Below are positions 1 to 7,398 of a DNA stretch of 20,583 nt, in pieces. Under the pieces are notes generated by a model. That model was not told the origin of the DNA and searched no databases. It was given only the letters and a program-made list of their open reading frames with translations. Position numbers and translations under genes: made by a program. Source of the stretch: Oceanospirillaceae bacterium UBA7410 (GTDB taxonomy: Bacteria; Pseudomonadota; Gammaproteobacteria; Pseudomonadales; Balneatricaceae); the NCBI GenBank assembly GCA_002470565.1, contig DKMQ01000070.1:1-20583 (forward strand). The letters are read 5' to 3'. Positions within the stretch are counted from its first letter, which is position 1. Every line of letters begins with the position of its first letter.

Positions 1-40
1 AATTTAATTTATTTATTTTACTAATAGATAGATAAAAACT

Positions 41-56
41 AAACTGCCACCAGTTT
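41..56. promoter_or_regulatory. Small inverted repeat upstream of creatinase
   Basis: Perfect 6-base arms AAACTG (41-46) and CAGTTT (51-56) flank the spacer CCAC in the AT-rich 127 bases before the creatinase start. It has the size and symmetry of a dimeric regulator site and lies upstream of a weak -10-like TATTAA at 91-96. Short arms like these also occur by chance. Nothing else is recognisable in 1-118, and the left edge may cut the full promoter region. Confidence 0.2.
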
Positions 57-127
57 GTACTGCTAAGTGAATTTTTAGTAGCTACAGTGTTATTAATTGA
101 GTTGTGTGTAAAGAATAGGTGAATACA

Positions 128-1348
128 ATGAATCCAAAAAATATGCCTCGTACTATCGAAATCCCCAACGGTCAAAAAGTTGTGGCCACTTTTTCTAAGC
201 AAGAGCTAAGTAACCGTCTTGCCAAGCTGCGTGCGCACATGGCAACAGCTAATGTAGATGCTGTAGTCTTTACCTCGTATCACAACATCAACTACTTTTC
301 AGACTTTGTATATTGTCGCTTTGGTCGTGACTATGGTTTAGTTGTTACACAAGACAACTACACTACCGTTACTGCCAATATCGATGGCGGTCAGCCATTT
401 CGTCGTAACCAGTTAGGTGACAACGTGGTTTATACCGACTGGCAAAAAGGTAACTTTTTTGTTGCCCTTAAAAACTTGATTAAACCAGGCAGCCGCATTG
501 GCGTAGAGTATGACCATATGCCTTTGGCAACGATGGACATTGTAAAAGCTACTTTCCCAACCTCGCAGTTTACTGATATTGGTGTGCCAACCATGCAGAT
601 GCGCATGATCAAGTCTGCTGAAGAAGTTGCAGTGATCAAGCATGGCTCGCGCATTGGTGACATTGGTGGTGCAGCTATCCGTGATGCTATTGGGGTAGGT
701 GTGCCAGAATACGAAGTGGCTTTGGCAGGCACCCAAGCGATGATCCGTGAAATTGCTAAAACCTTTCCAGATGGTGAGCTCATGGACACTTGGGTTTGGT
801 TTCAGTCAGGTATGAACACCGATGGTGCCCACAATCCAGTAACCAGTCGTAAGATTGAAGCTGGCGATATTTTAAGCCTTAACTGCTTTCCAATGATTGC
901 AGGTTATTACACGGCACTTGAGCGTACTTTGTTTTCTGAGCATGCCACTGATCGTCATTTGGAGTTATGGGAAATTAACTGCAAGGTACATCGTCGTGGC
1001 TTAGAGTTGGTTAAACCTGGTGTGAAATGTAGTGATGTAGCCCATGAGCTAAATGAAATTTTTGCTGAGCACGATGTATTGGAATACCGCACGTTTGGCT
1101 ATGGGCATTCTTTTGGAACCCTTAGTCATTACTACGGGCGTGAAGCCGGTCTTGAATTCCGTGAAGACGTAGACACAGTGTTGGAGCCTGGCATGGTGGT
1201 TTCTATTGAACCTATGATCATGTTGCCAGAGGGTATGGCAGGCGCTGGTGGTTATCGTGAGCATGACATTTTAGTGGTAGGTGACGAAGGCGCAGAGAAC
1301 ATCACTAAGTTCCCATTTGGGCCAGAGCACAACATTATTAAAGGCTAA
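128..1348 (+). CDS. Creatinase (creatine amidinohydrolase)
   Basis: Hydrolyses creatine to sarcosine and urea (EC 3.5.3.3) in the cytoplasm. The 406-residue protein matches Pseudomonas creatinase over its whole length as I remember it (about 403 residues). It has the creatinase N domain followed by the pita-bread M24-type catalytic domain. Counterparts of the known active-site residues are all present: Phe65 and Arg67 (CRFGR), His235 (DGAHNP), Glu265 (ALERT), Arg338 (GREAG), Glu361 (SIEPM) and His379 (YREHD). The ATG at 128 is preferred over an in-frame GTG at 119 because AGGTG (117-121) sits six bases before it and the homologue begins similarly. The gene is monocistronic: a strong terminator follows and the next gene is convergent. 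No creatininase, urease, sarcosine oxidase or creatine transporter lies beside it here. Confidence in the enzyme family is very high. Confidence 0.95.
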   Translation: MNPKNMPRTIEIPNGQKVVATFSKQELSNRLAKLRAHMATANVDAVVFTSYHNINYFSDFVYCRFGRDYGLVVTQDNYTTVTANIDGGQPFRRNQLGDNVVYTDWQKGNFFVALKNLIKPGSRIGVEYDHMPLATMDIVKATFPTSQFTDIGVPTMQMRMIKSAEEVAVIKHGSRIGDIGGAAIRDAIGVGVPEYEVALAGTQAMIREIAKTFPDGELMDTWVWFQSGMNTDGAHNPVTSRKIEAGDILSLNCFPMIAGYYTALERTLFSEHATDRHLELWEINCKVHRRGLELVKPGVKCSDVAHELNEIFAEHDVLEYRTFGYGHSFGTLSHYYGREAGLEFREDVDTVLEPGMVVSIEPMIMLPEGMAGAGGYREHDILVVGDEGAENITKFPFGPEHNIIKG

Positions 1349-1370
1349 TTAGCTTTTAGCTAGAATATAA

Positions 1371-1407
1371 AAAGCCAGCTTACTCGATTGATCAAGCTGG
1401 CTTTTTT
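1371..1407. terminator. Bidirectional rho-independent terminator
   Basis: Arms AAAGCCAGCTT (1371-1381) and AAGCTGGCTTT (1394-1404) pair perfectly over 11 bases. Two further A-T pairs extend the stem outward, and the loop has 12 bases. A run of six T follows on the plus strand, and the A-rich left side gives a T run on the minus strand. It sits 22 bases after the creatinase stop and 37 bases beyond the 3' end of the convergent deaminase gene, so it can end both transcripts. Confidence 0.9.
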
Positions 1408-1444
1408 ATGCTTGGCATATCACATGATGAAGTGAGGGTTCAGG

Positions 1445-2830
1445 CTATATTTTTGCAACCAAAGCACGTGCCGCAGCACCGTGCTGTTGTAACAACGGCC
1501 CCACATCTAAACCTTCAATGACACCGTATTTTACGCGCCATTTACCCGCCACCATTACGTGCTGCGCTTTATGCGCGCCGCATAATAATAAGGCTGCTAA
1601 TGGATCATGACTGCCGCTAAAGCGCATCTCATCTAGTTTAAAACAAGCAATATCTGCCTGTTTCCCCACTTCCAATGAACCAATGTCACTGCGGCCTAAC
1701 ATTTTAGCACTACCTTTTGTTGCCCAACGATAAGCGTCAAAGTGGCTTACTTGTGCACCATACTTTAAACGTTGTAAGTATAAAGCTTGGCGCACTTCTT
1801 GGATCATATTCGAGCCATCATTTGAGGCTGACCCATCTACTCCCAAGCCTACAGGGCATCCTGCTGCTTCTAATTCCTGCACAGGTGCCATGCCAGAGGC
1901 TAGCATCATATTTGAGGTAGGGCAGTGGCAGATACCAGTGCCGGCAGCGCCTAAACGTTTAATTTCATCATCGTTAAAGTGAATGCCATGGGCTAACCAG
2001 GTCTGTGGGCCCAACCAACCCACGCTATCAAGGTAATCCACCGTGCGTAACCCAAAGCGTTGTAGGCAAAAATTCTCTTCATCTATGGTTTCAGCTAAAT
2101 GAGTGTGGAGCATTACATTGTGCTGAGCTGCAAGGGTTGCAGAATTGCGCATTAATTCAGGTGTCACTGAAAAAGGTGAGCAAGGAGCTAGAGCCACTTG
2201 CAACATACTGCCTTCTCTAGGGTCGTGATACCGTTTAATAACGCGCTCGCTGTCGGCTAAGATTGTGTCTTCTTGTTGCACTGTGCTTTGTGGTGGTAAG
2301 CCGCCATCATTCACTCCCAAACTCATGGAGCCACGGGTCATAGTCATACGAATACCAATGCTTGCTGCAGCTTCTGCTTGTATATCCATAGCTTGCGTTA
2401 GGGCTTCAGGAAACAAGTAGTGATGATCTGCAGCTGTGGTGCAACCAGATAACAGTAGCTCCGCTAAAGCCAAGCGCGTAGCTTGATATAGCATGTCAGG
2501 CTCTAATCCTGCCCATACTGGATAAAGGCTGGTAAGCCAGCCAAATAAAGGCTTGTTAAGTGCTTGGGGTAAGGCGCGTGTTAAGGTTTGGTAAAAATGG
2601 TGATGACCATTGATTAAACCAGGCAAAATGACTAACTCGCCACATTCCATCACCTCATCATAGCTAGATTTTGGCTGCTGTCCTTTGGCTACCAATTCTA
2701 TTACTTTTTGTCCTTTTACTACCAACCCACCTTCGGCACTATCAGCTAAAATAGCAAGAGGATTTTTAAGCCAAACTGAATGGCTTGATGATGGGTTAGG
2801 TAATGGATGTAGTGATGATTCGTTAGGCAT
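1445..2830 (-). CDS. 8-oxoguanine deaminase (amidohydrolase superfamily)
   Basis: Probably deaminates 8-oxoguanine to urate (EC 3.5.4.32), salvaging an oxidised base from damaged nucleotides or the environment. The 461-residue protein strongly resembles the Pseudomonas 8-oxoguanine deaminase and, more distantly, the atrazine/guanine deaminase group. Metal and catalytic residues of the fold are visible: HxH in NGHHHFY (about residues 76-78), His244 and Glu247 in HTHLAET, His281 in LAHGIH and Asp332 in GVDGSASND. An upstream in-frame TTG at 2848 would add six residues. I chose the ATG at 2830 because GGAAG (2846-2842) reads as its ribosome site and Pseudomonas homologues start near here. The first ~18 residues are a Ser/Pro-rich tail that looks unconserved. 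It lies 108 bases downstream of the GMC dehydrogenase gene on the same strand, so cotranscription is possible. A related purine or triazine deaminase activity cannot be excluded. Confidence 0.88.
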   Translation of the reverse strand: MPNESSLHPLPNPSSSHSVWLKNPLAILADSAEGGLVVKGQKVIELVAKGQQPKSSYDEVMECGELVILPGLINGHHHFYQTLTRALPQALNKPLFGWLTSLYPVWAGLEPDMLYQATRLALAELLLSGCTTAADHHYLFPEALTQAMDIQAEAAASIGIRMTMTRGSMSLGVNDGGLPPQSTVQQEDTILADSERVIKRYHDPREGSMLQVALAPCSPFSVTPELMRNSATLAAQHNVMLHTHLAETIDEENFCLQRFGLRTVDYLDSVGWLGPQTWLAHGIHFNDDEIKRLGAAGTGICHCPTSNMMLASGMAPVQELEAAGCPVGLGVDGSASNDGSNMIQEVRQALYLQRLKYGAQVSHFDAYRWATKGSAKMLGRSDIGSLEVGKQADIACFKLDEMRFSGSHDPLAALLLCGAHKAQHVMVAGKWRVKYGVIEGLDVGPLLQQHGAAARALVAKI

Positions 2831-2938
2831 AGGAGGTTGATCTTCCAAATGATTGCGCAGTATTATTTGCGTTTCAAAATATAGTATCTTCAGTATAAAT
2901 GCTAGAACTACGCTGAAGTTTATTGATTGTCTTATGTT

Positions 2939-4540
2939 TTAACGATGCAAAATCATATCAGCAGCTTTTTCTGCGATCATAATGGTTGGGGCATTGGTGT
3001 TGCCTGATGTAATTGTTGGCATGATGGAAGCATCTACAACACGCAGACCTTGTACACCTTTAACTTTCAAATCTATACCCACTACAGCTTGATCATCTGA
3101 GCCCATCCGGCAAGTGCCTACTGGGTGGAATATAGTAGTGCCTATATCACCAGCGACCTTAGCTAAATCTGCATCTGATTGGTAATTGGTACCTGGTTTT
3201 ATTTCATTGGGGTTATATTTTTTCATCACCGGTTGTTGAGCGATATGGCGAGCTAATCTAATGGCATTGCTAGCCACCTGTTTGTCATACTCGGTGCTGA
3301 GATAATTTGGATTAATACAGGGGTGAGCCTTTGGGTCAGCAGAAATAATGTGGCTTGAGCCGCGGCTTTGTGGACGCAATGGAACGATGCTTGCGGTGAA
3401 AGCTGGAAAGGGGTGCAGTGGGTCACCAAACTTATCCAAAGACAAGGGTTGAACATGGAATTCTAAATCTGCAGTTTTGACGTCATCGCTTGATTTTGCA
3501 AAAATACCTAATTGGCTTGGAGCCATAGACATAGGCCCTTTGCGTGACAGTAAATATTCAAGTCCAATGCCTATTTTACCCAACGTTGTGCCGGCACGCT
3601 GGTTAAGTGTCAATATATTTTCAACTTTAAAGACCACCCGAAGCTGAAGGTGGTCCTGCAAATTTTCTCCAACTTCATTACTTTGATGGACTACTTCGAT
3701 GCCCGCTTTAAGTAAATGTTTAGGATTACCAATGCCAGATAGTTCAAGAATTTGGGGCGATCCAATAGAGCCAGCACAAAGAATCACTTCGCCATTGGTA
3801 TGATATGTCATCGGGCGGCCCTTCACTAAAGCTTCTACACCACAGGCTCGCTTTTCACTAAACATCACTCGTTGTACTTGTGCATGAGTAATTATTGTTA
3901 GGTTTTTTCTATGTTTGATGGGTCGTAAAAATCCCTTTGAAGTATTCCATCGCCAACCATTCTTTTGGTTTACCTTGAAATACGAAGAGCCCTCATTGTC
4001 ACCTAAATTAAAGTCTGCAATTTTATCTATCCCAGCCTGCATTGCGGCATCACGGTATGCATCTAAAATATCCCAAGAAAGGCGTTGCTTGTCTACTCGC
4101 AATTCTCCACCAATACCGTGAAAATCACTGGCACCTGCATAGTAGTCTTCTGATTTTTTAAAGTAGGGCAACACGTCATCCCAACCCCAACCCAGATTTC
4201 CCATATCACGCCAACTGTCATAATCACTGGACTGGCCTCGCATGTAGATCATACCGTTAATGGATGAACATCCACCTAAAACTCTCCCCCTAGGGTAGTT
4301 TATTTCTCGGCTATTTAGGCCCTTTTGTTTGCTTGTTTTGAAGCCCCAGTCCGTGCGTGGGTTACCCATGCAGTATAAATATCCCACTGGAATATGTATC
4401 CAAATGTAATTATCATTACCACCGGCTTCTAATAACAAAACTTTGTTATGCGGGTTACTAGAAAGTCGATTTGCAAGCACACAGCCTGCGGATCCACCAC
4501 CTACAATAATATAATCGAAGTTTGAGTTGTTTGTGACCAT
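2939..4540 (-). CDS. GMC-family FAD-dependent alcohol/choline-type dehydrogenase
   Basis: FAD enzyme that oxidises an alcohol to an aldehyde, in the family of choline dehydrogenase (BetA) and AlkJ. The 533 residues have normal family length. An N-terminal Rossmann motif GGGSAGCVLANRL lies at about 14-26, with the adenosine-binding acidic residue in LLLEAGG. GMC signature 1 is at 85-102 (GRVLGGCSSING) and signature 2 at 257-271 (GSIGSPQILELSGIG). The catalytic pair is His472 (FHPVGTCRMG) and Asn516 (SGNTNAPT). No signal peptide or membrane anchor is seen. The ATG at 4540 has AGG seven bases upstream. The 8-oxoguanine deaminase gene follows on the same strand and a phosphodiesterase gene diverges from it. 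The substrate cannot be read from the sequence: choline is possible, but no betaine aldehyde dehydrogenase is adjacent, so I give no symbol. Confidence 0.9.
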   Translation of the reverse strand: MVTNNSNFDYIIVGGGSAGCVLANRLSSNPHNKVLLLEAGGNDNYIWIHIPVGYLYCMGNPRTDWGFKTSKQKGLNSREINYPRGRVLGGCSSINGMIYMRGQSSDYDSWRDMGNLGWGWDDVLPYFKKSEDYYAGASDFHGIGGELRVDKQRLSWDILDAYRDAAMQAGIDKIADFNLGDNEGSSYFKVNQKNGWRWNTSKGFLRPIKHRKNLTIITHAQVQRVMFSEKRACGVEALVKGRPMTYHTNGEVILCAGSIGSPQILELSGIGNPKHLLKAGIEVVHQSNEVGENLQDHLQLRVVFKVENILTLNQRAGTTLGKIGIGLEYLLSRKGPMSMAPSQLGIFAKSSDDVKTADLEFHVQPLSLDKFGDPLHPFPAFTASIVPLRPQSRGSSHIISADPKAHPCINPNYLSTEYDKQVASNAIRLARHIAQQPVMKKYNPNEIKPGTNYQSDADLAKVAGDIGTTIFHPVGTCRMGSDDQAVVGIDLKVKGVQGLRVVDASIMPTITSGNTNAPTIMIAEKAADMILHR

Positions 4541-4709
4541 GACATTGCCTACCGTGCCTTTTGTTTGAGTTTATCAACAACTTGATGGTTTAGACAGGTG
4601 TTGAAAAAATAGCAGTCCATGGGTTCAAACGAGTAAAAAGTCGCTTGGAAAGTTTCAAATATAAAGGCACAATACGATTCTATTTAATCTATGTAGCTTA
4701 GAGTCTTTA
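4541..4709. other. Divergent promoter region between GMC dehydrogenase and GDPD
   Basis: A 169-base non-coding spacer from which two genes read outward, so it must hold promoters in both directions. It is AT-rich, with several TTGA/TTGG-like and TAxxAT-like hexamers but no pair with good spacing that I would assign. The stretch TTCAAACGAG at 4624-4633 resembles half of the palindrome found upstream of the PsrA-like gene, but the other half is missing. Confidence 0.45.
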
Positions 4710-5408
4710 ATGCAGTTATTTGCTCATCGAGGTATCAGTGATCTAGCCCCAGAAAACACTATGGAGGCCTTTAAGTTGGCATTGCATCAGCAGTGTGATG
4801 GCATAGAGCTTGATGTAAGATTGATGTCTGGGACTGTGGTAGTGATGCACGATAGCACGGTAAATCGCACGACAAATGGTGAGGGCTTTGTCAATCAATT
4901 CACTCCCCTAACATGGCAGCGCCTTGATGCAGGTGATGGCCAGCCTCCGCCAAGTCTACGACAAGTGTTAGAGCTGGTCAGGGGAGTATGTGTAGTCAAT
5001 ATTGAACTTAAGTCTGGGGACTTAATTCATCAAGTGGCTAACGAAATAAAGCATGCTGTAGGCCAATTAAATTTTGAATGGGTACAGTTATGTGTGTCCG
5101 CATTTGACCACCGTTTATTGACAGAACTAAAGATGTTGTTACCCGCCCTTAATATTGCCCCCCTTATTGCCTCATGTCCTGTTTCATTGGCCTTTTTAGC
5201 TCATGATATGGGTGCTGATGCCTTGCATAGCTATACAGAAACTACTGATGCACAACTTGTTGATGACGCCCACTCTCGCGGTCTATTGGTGCGCGTTTAC
5301 ACTGTGAAAGACGCTGAAGAACTGCTTCGTTTAAAACATCTGGGCATTGATGCTGCATTTGTAAATGATGTCGCTTGGGCTAGGCAAGTGCTAAATCTAA
5401 GCGACTGA
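4710..5408 (+). CDS. Glycerophosphodiester phosphodiesterase
   Basis: Hydrolyses glycerophosphodiesters such as glycerophosphocholine to sn-glycerol 3-phosphate and an alcohol (EC 3.1.4.46). The 232-residue protein is one GDPD-type TIM barrel of the short UgpQ-like class. It has no signal peptide, so it acts in the cytoplasm. Visible catalytic and metal residues are His6-Arg7 (AHRG), Glu15-Asn16 (PENT), Glu33 and Asp35 (IELDV), His47 (VMHD), and Glu99 with Lys101 (IELK). The C-terminal Val-x-x-Asp barrel end (AFVNDV) is typical. The ribosome site is weak (GAG about eight bases before the ATG). Its last 12 bases overlap the convergent MFS gene. Next to a GMC alcohol dehydrogenase it could supply choline or another alcohol from membrane lipid headgroups, but that is inference. 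Confidence 0.9.
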   Translation: MQLFAHRGISDLAPENTMEAFKLALHQQCDGIELDVRLMSGTVVVMHDSTVNRTTNGEGFVNQFTPLTWQRLDAGDGQPPPSLRQVLELVRGVCVVNIELKSGDLIHQVANEIKHAVGQLNFEWVQLCVSAFDHRLLTELKMLLPALNIAPLIASCPVSLAFLAHDMGADALHSYTETTDAQLVDDAHSRGLLVRVYTVKDAEELLRLKHLGIDAAFVNDVAWARQVLNLSD

Positions 5409-6578
5409 TTTTTTATTACTCCACCAAATCACAAGTAACAATAACACTAAAAACGGTATGCTCATTAAGTTAATGCTTTTCCAATCACTCATGCTTAAAA
5501 GCCAACCAGCAGACAATGATGCAATAGCTTGTACGCCAAATACCATCAGCTCGTTAAACCCTTGCGCACGAAATTTTTCTGCTTCTTTATAGGTAGTAAT
5601 TAGCAGTGATGTGCTACTTACAAATAAGAAATTCCAACCTAGACCTAATGAAACCAAACTAATCCAATAACCTGTGACGCTTTGATTGACTTGGCTAACA
5701 CCAATGCATATGGCGATAGCCAATATACCTAGCAGCATAATTTTTCTGTGGCCATATTTTGTGATCCATTTACCAACGAATAAAGAGGGTAAAAACATGC
5801 CCACTATATGCCATTGAATGACAATACTTGTATCGTCCATGCTATGGCCATTCATAACGTGCATGCTCAGTGGTGTGGCTGTCATGAGAAACACCATAAG
5901 CGCATAAGACAAGGTAGCTGCTAACACAGCTAGTATAAAATTTGGTTGCTGTGCTAATTGCCTAATAGTTCTGCCTGTCGTGTAGTCTTTAGTTGTTGAT
6001 TGAAGCGTTGGGGCCTGCATCCATAACAAAATGATAGCGGGTATTAATACTAATACGGCTAAGGCTAAGTATGAGCCCACAAACGCATGTTGTGGAATCC
6101 AATTATGGGCATAATTGACTATGTTAGGCCCTAAAAATGCCCCTGCAATACCTGATAGTAAAATGGCTGATATTGCCTGTGGAGCGATTTCTATTGCCAC
6201 ACTCTCTGCAGCTGCAAAACGATAGTGTTGTACGAAAGCATAGCTAAGCCCCAAGCTTAGACATGAGAAGCAATAGAGCCAAAAGTGGCTTTGCCATATA
6301 GCTGTGGCGCCTAGTAAAGCTGATGCTGCGGCAAGAACTGCTGCACCAATAAAGCCCACCTTGCGGCCTTTTTTACTCATAAACATAGCTGCAGGCCAGG
6401 TGCCCATTGCCGTGCCAATAACTGAAGCTGCTACAGGTAAGGTGGCCATAGTAATGGAAGGCGCTAAAAGAGCACCAATAATGCCACCCAAGAAAAAAGT
6501 GACAGAGGCTCCAGCAAACGAAAAAGCATGAGAAACGGATAGCAACCATACATTGCGACTAAGGTTTTTGTAGAGCAT
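5397..6578 (-). CDS. MFS transporter, substrate unknown
   Basis: Inner-membrane secondary transporter of the major facilitator superfamily. The 393-residue protein is almost wholly hydrophobic, with about twelve membrane helices in two halves. The basic loop after helix 2 (MFMSKKGRKVG, about residues 66-76) is the conserved MFS loop 2-3 motif. A similar basic turn, WITKYGHRK (about 269-277), marks the second half. A longer polar loop (about 190-212, TLQSTTKDYTTGR) separates the two bundles. No substrate-specific motif is recognisable. The ATG at 6578 lacks a clear Shine-Dalgarno sequence. It diverges from the PsrA-like regulator gene across a 166-base spacer, so that regulator may control it. 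Its 3' end overlaps the phosphodiesterase gene by 12 bases with no terminator hairpin between them. Confidence 0.88.
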   Translation of the reverse strand: MLYKNLSRNVWLLSVSHAFSFAGASVTFFLGGIIGALLAPSITMATLPVAASVIGTAMGTWPAAMFMSKKGRKVGFIGAAVLAAASALLGATAIWQSHFWLYCFSCLSLGLSYAFVQHYRFAAAESVAIEIAPQAISAILLSGIAGAFLGPNIVNYAHNWIPQHAFVGSYLALAVLVLIPAIILLWMQAPTLQSTTKDYTTGRTIRQLAQQPNFILAVLAATLSYALMVFLMTATPLSMHVMNGHSMDDTSIVIQWHIVGMFLPSLFVGKWITKYGHRKIMLLGILAIAICIGVSQVNQSVTGYWISLVSLGLGWNFLFVSSTSLLITTYKEAEKFRAQGFNELMVFGVQAIASLSAGWLLSMSDWKSINLMSIPFLVLLLLVIWWSNKKSVA

Positions 6579-6744
6579 ATAGATGAGTTATATTGATTTG
6601 CTAAGAGGCACATGGTAACTGATCTAATGCATTGTAACTAGGTGATATTTAACTTAAATTCAGGTTCGTTTACTTGCTAGGATTAACTAGTCGTGATAGT
6701 TTTAAACGAATGTTTAAAACACTCTATGCAAGCAAAATATTACC
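6579..6744. promoter_or_regulatory. Divergent spacer MFS / PsrA-like regulator with putative promoter
   Basis: Non-coding 166-base region between divergent genes. For the regulator gene, TTGCTA (6674-6679) and TAGTTT (6697-6702) are 17 bases apart and form a mediocre sigma-70-type promoter. Its -10 would lie inside the palindrome at 6699-6720, a repression geometry. No convincing promoter was found for the MFS gene on the minus strand. The promoter assignment is inference. Confidence 0.4.
6699..6720. promoter_or_regulatory. Perfect palindrome, putative PsrA-type operator
   Basis: Arms GTTTTAAAC (6699-6707) and GTTTAAAAC (6712-6720) are perfect inverse complements around the spacer GAAT. The core AAAC-N4-GTTT fits the published Pseudomonas PsrA binding consensus (AAAC and GTTT separated by 2-4 bases, with G/C flanks there and T/A flanks here). 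It lies 24 bases before the ATG of the PsrA-like gene, which matches the known autorepression of psrA. It may also serve the divergent MFS gene. Confidence 0.75.
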
Positions 6745-7398
6745 ATGACCAGTTCTACCATTGATCGGATTTTAGATGCTGCTGAAGTTGAGTTTGCAAC
6801 CCATGGCTTTGTGGAAACCTCTTTAAGAACGATTACCACTAAAGCTAAAGTCAACTTAGCCGCAGTGAATTACCATTTTGGTTCCAAAAAAGGTTTAATC
6901 CAAGCAGTTACAGATCGCTTTTTGGACCCTCTCACCCAAAACCTTAAAATCCAATTAAGTGATTATGAATCAAGTTTGCCTAATGGGCGCAGTGATGAGC
7001 AAGAATTACAACATTTGTTAGGCATTTTGGCACGCTCTTGTCAGCAAGTGGTGCAACAAAATCATCACAGCTTGGCTATATTGGCGCGGCTTATTAATAC
7101 CGCGTATAGCCAATCTCAGGGGCATCTTCGTAAACACCTTACTCAACAATATGGTGCATCGTTTATGCACTTTATGAAACTACTTCGCCAACATATGCCG
7201 GCAATGACCAATGAGCAATTTTTTTGGAGATTTCACTATTTATTGGGAGTATTGGTCTTTTCAATTTCTAGCAGTGACGCTTTGTTAGCAATTTGTGAGC
7301 GAGAATATAAAACTATCCGAAATTTGGATCAAATGATGGCGGACATCATTCCCGTTATGGCTAGCGCAGCCCAAGCGCCAATTATAGGAGAGATTTAA
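6745..7398 (+). CDS. psrA: TetR-family regulator, PsrA-like
   Basis: DNA-binding repressor of the TetR/AcrR family, 217 residues. The N-terminal helix-turn-helix domain (about residues 5-52) contains RILDAAEVEF, TTKAKVNLAAVNYHFGSK and the usual Tyr-His-Phe turn. The C-terminal domain keeps PsrA-like stretches: QSQGHLRKHL (about 113-122), FFWRFHYLLG and the following FSIS. Pseudomonas PsrA binds long-chain fatty acids and controls fatty-acid catabolism genes and rpoS. Whether the ligand is the same here is inference. The ATG at 6745 fits the homologue start, although no clear Shine-Dalgarno sequence precedes it. Its stop codon overlaps the ATG of the channel gene by one base, so the two are cotranscribed. 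The perfect palindrome just upstream supports autoregulation. I am sure of the TetR family and fairly sure of the PsrA subgroup. Confidence 0.83.
   Translation: MTSSTIDRILDAAEVEFATHGFVETSLRTITTKAKVNLAAVNYHFGSKKGLIQAVTDRFLDPLTQNLKIQLSDYESSLPNGRSDEQELQHLLGILARSCQQVVQQNHHSLAILARLINTAYSQSQGHLRKHLTQQYGASFMHFMKLLRQHMPAMTNEQFFWRFHYLLGVLVFSISSSDALLAICEREYKTIRNLDQMMADIIPVMASAAQAPIIGEI

Noticed and set aside
430..789. 119-codon minus-strand reading frame inside creatinase
   Set aside because: Shadow frame opposite a fully conserved gene.
128..1348. DMSP lyase DddP or a plain Xaa-Pro peptidase instead of creatinase
   Set aside because: All share the M24 fold, but long stretches (CRFGR region, INTDGAHNP-like motif, FGYGHSFGTLSHYYGREAG, MVVSIEPMIMLPEG) match creatinase specifically and the creatine-binding residues are present.
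2888..2918. Terminator between GMC dehydrogenase and 8-oxoguanine deaminase genes
   Set aside because: CTTCAG and CTGAAG pair over only six bases with a 19-base loop and no T run on the minus strand; too weak to call.
2939..4540. Calling the GMC gene betA
   Set aside because: Family signatures are present, but no betB, betI or choline transporter is adjacent and the sequence does not fix choline as substrate.
4624..4650. A second PsrA-type site in the GMC/GDPD spacer
   Set aside because: TTCAAACGAG resembles one half of the palindrome, but the matching GTTT half is absent at the required spacing.
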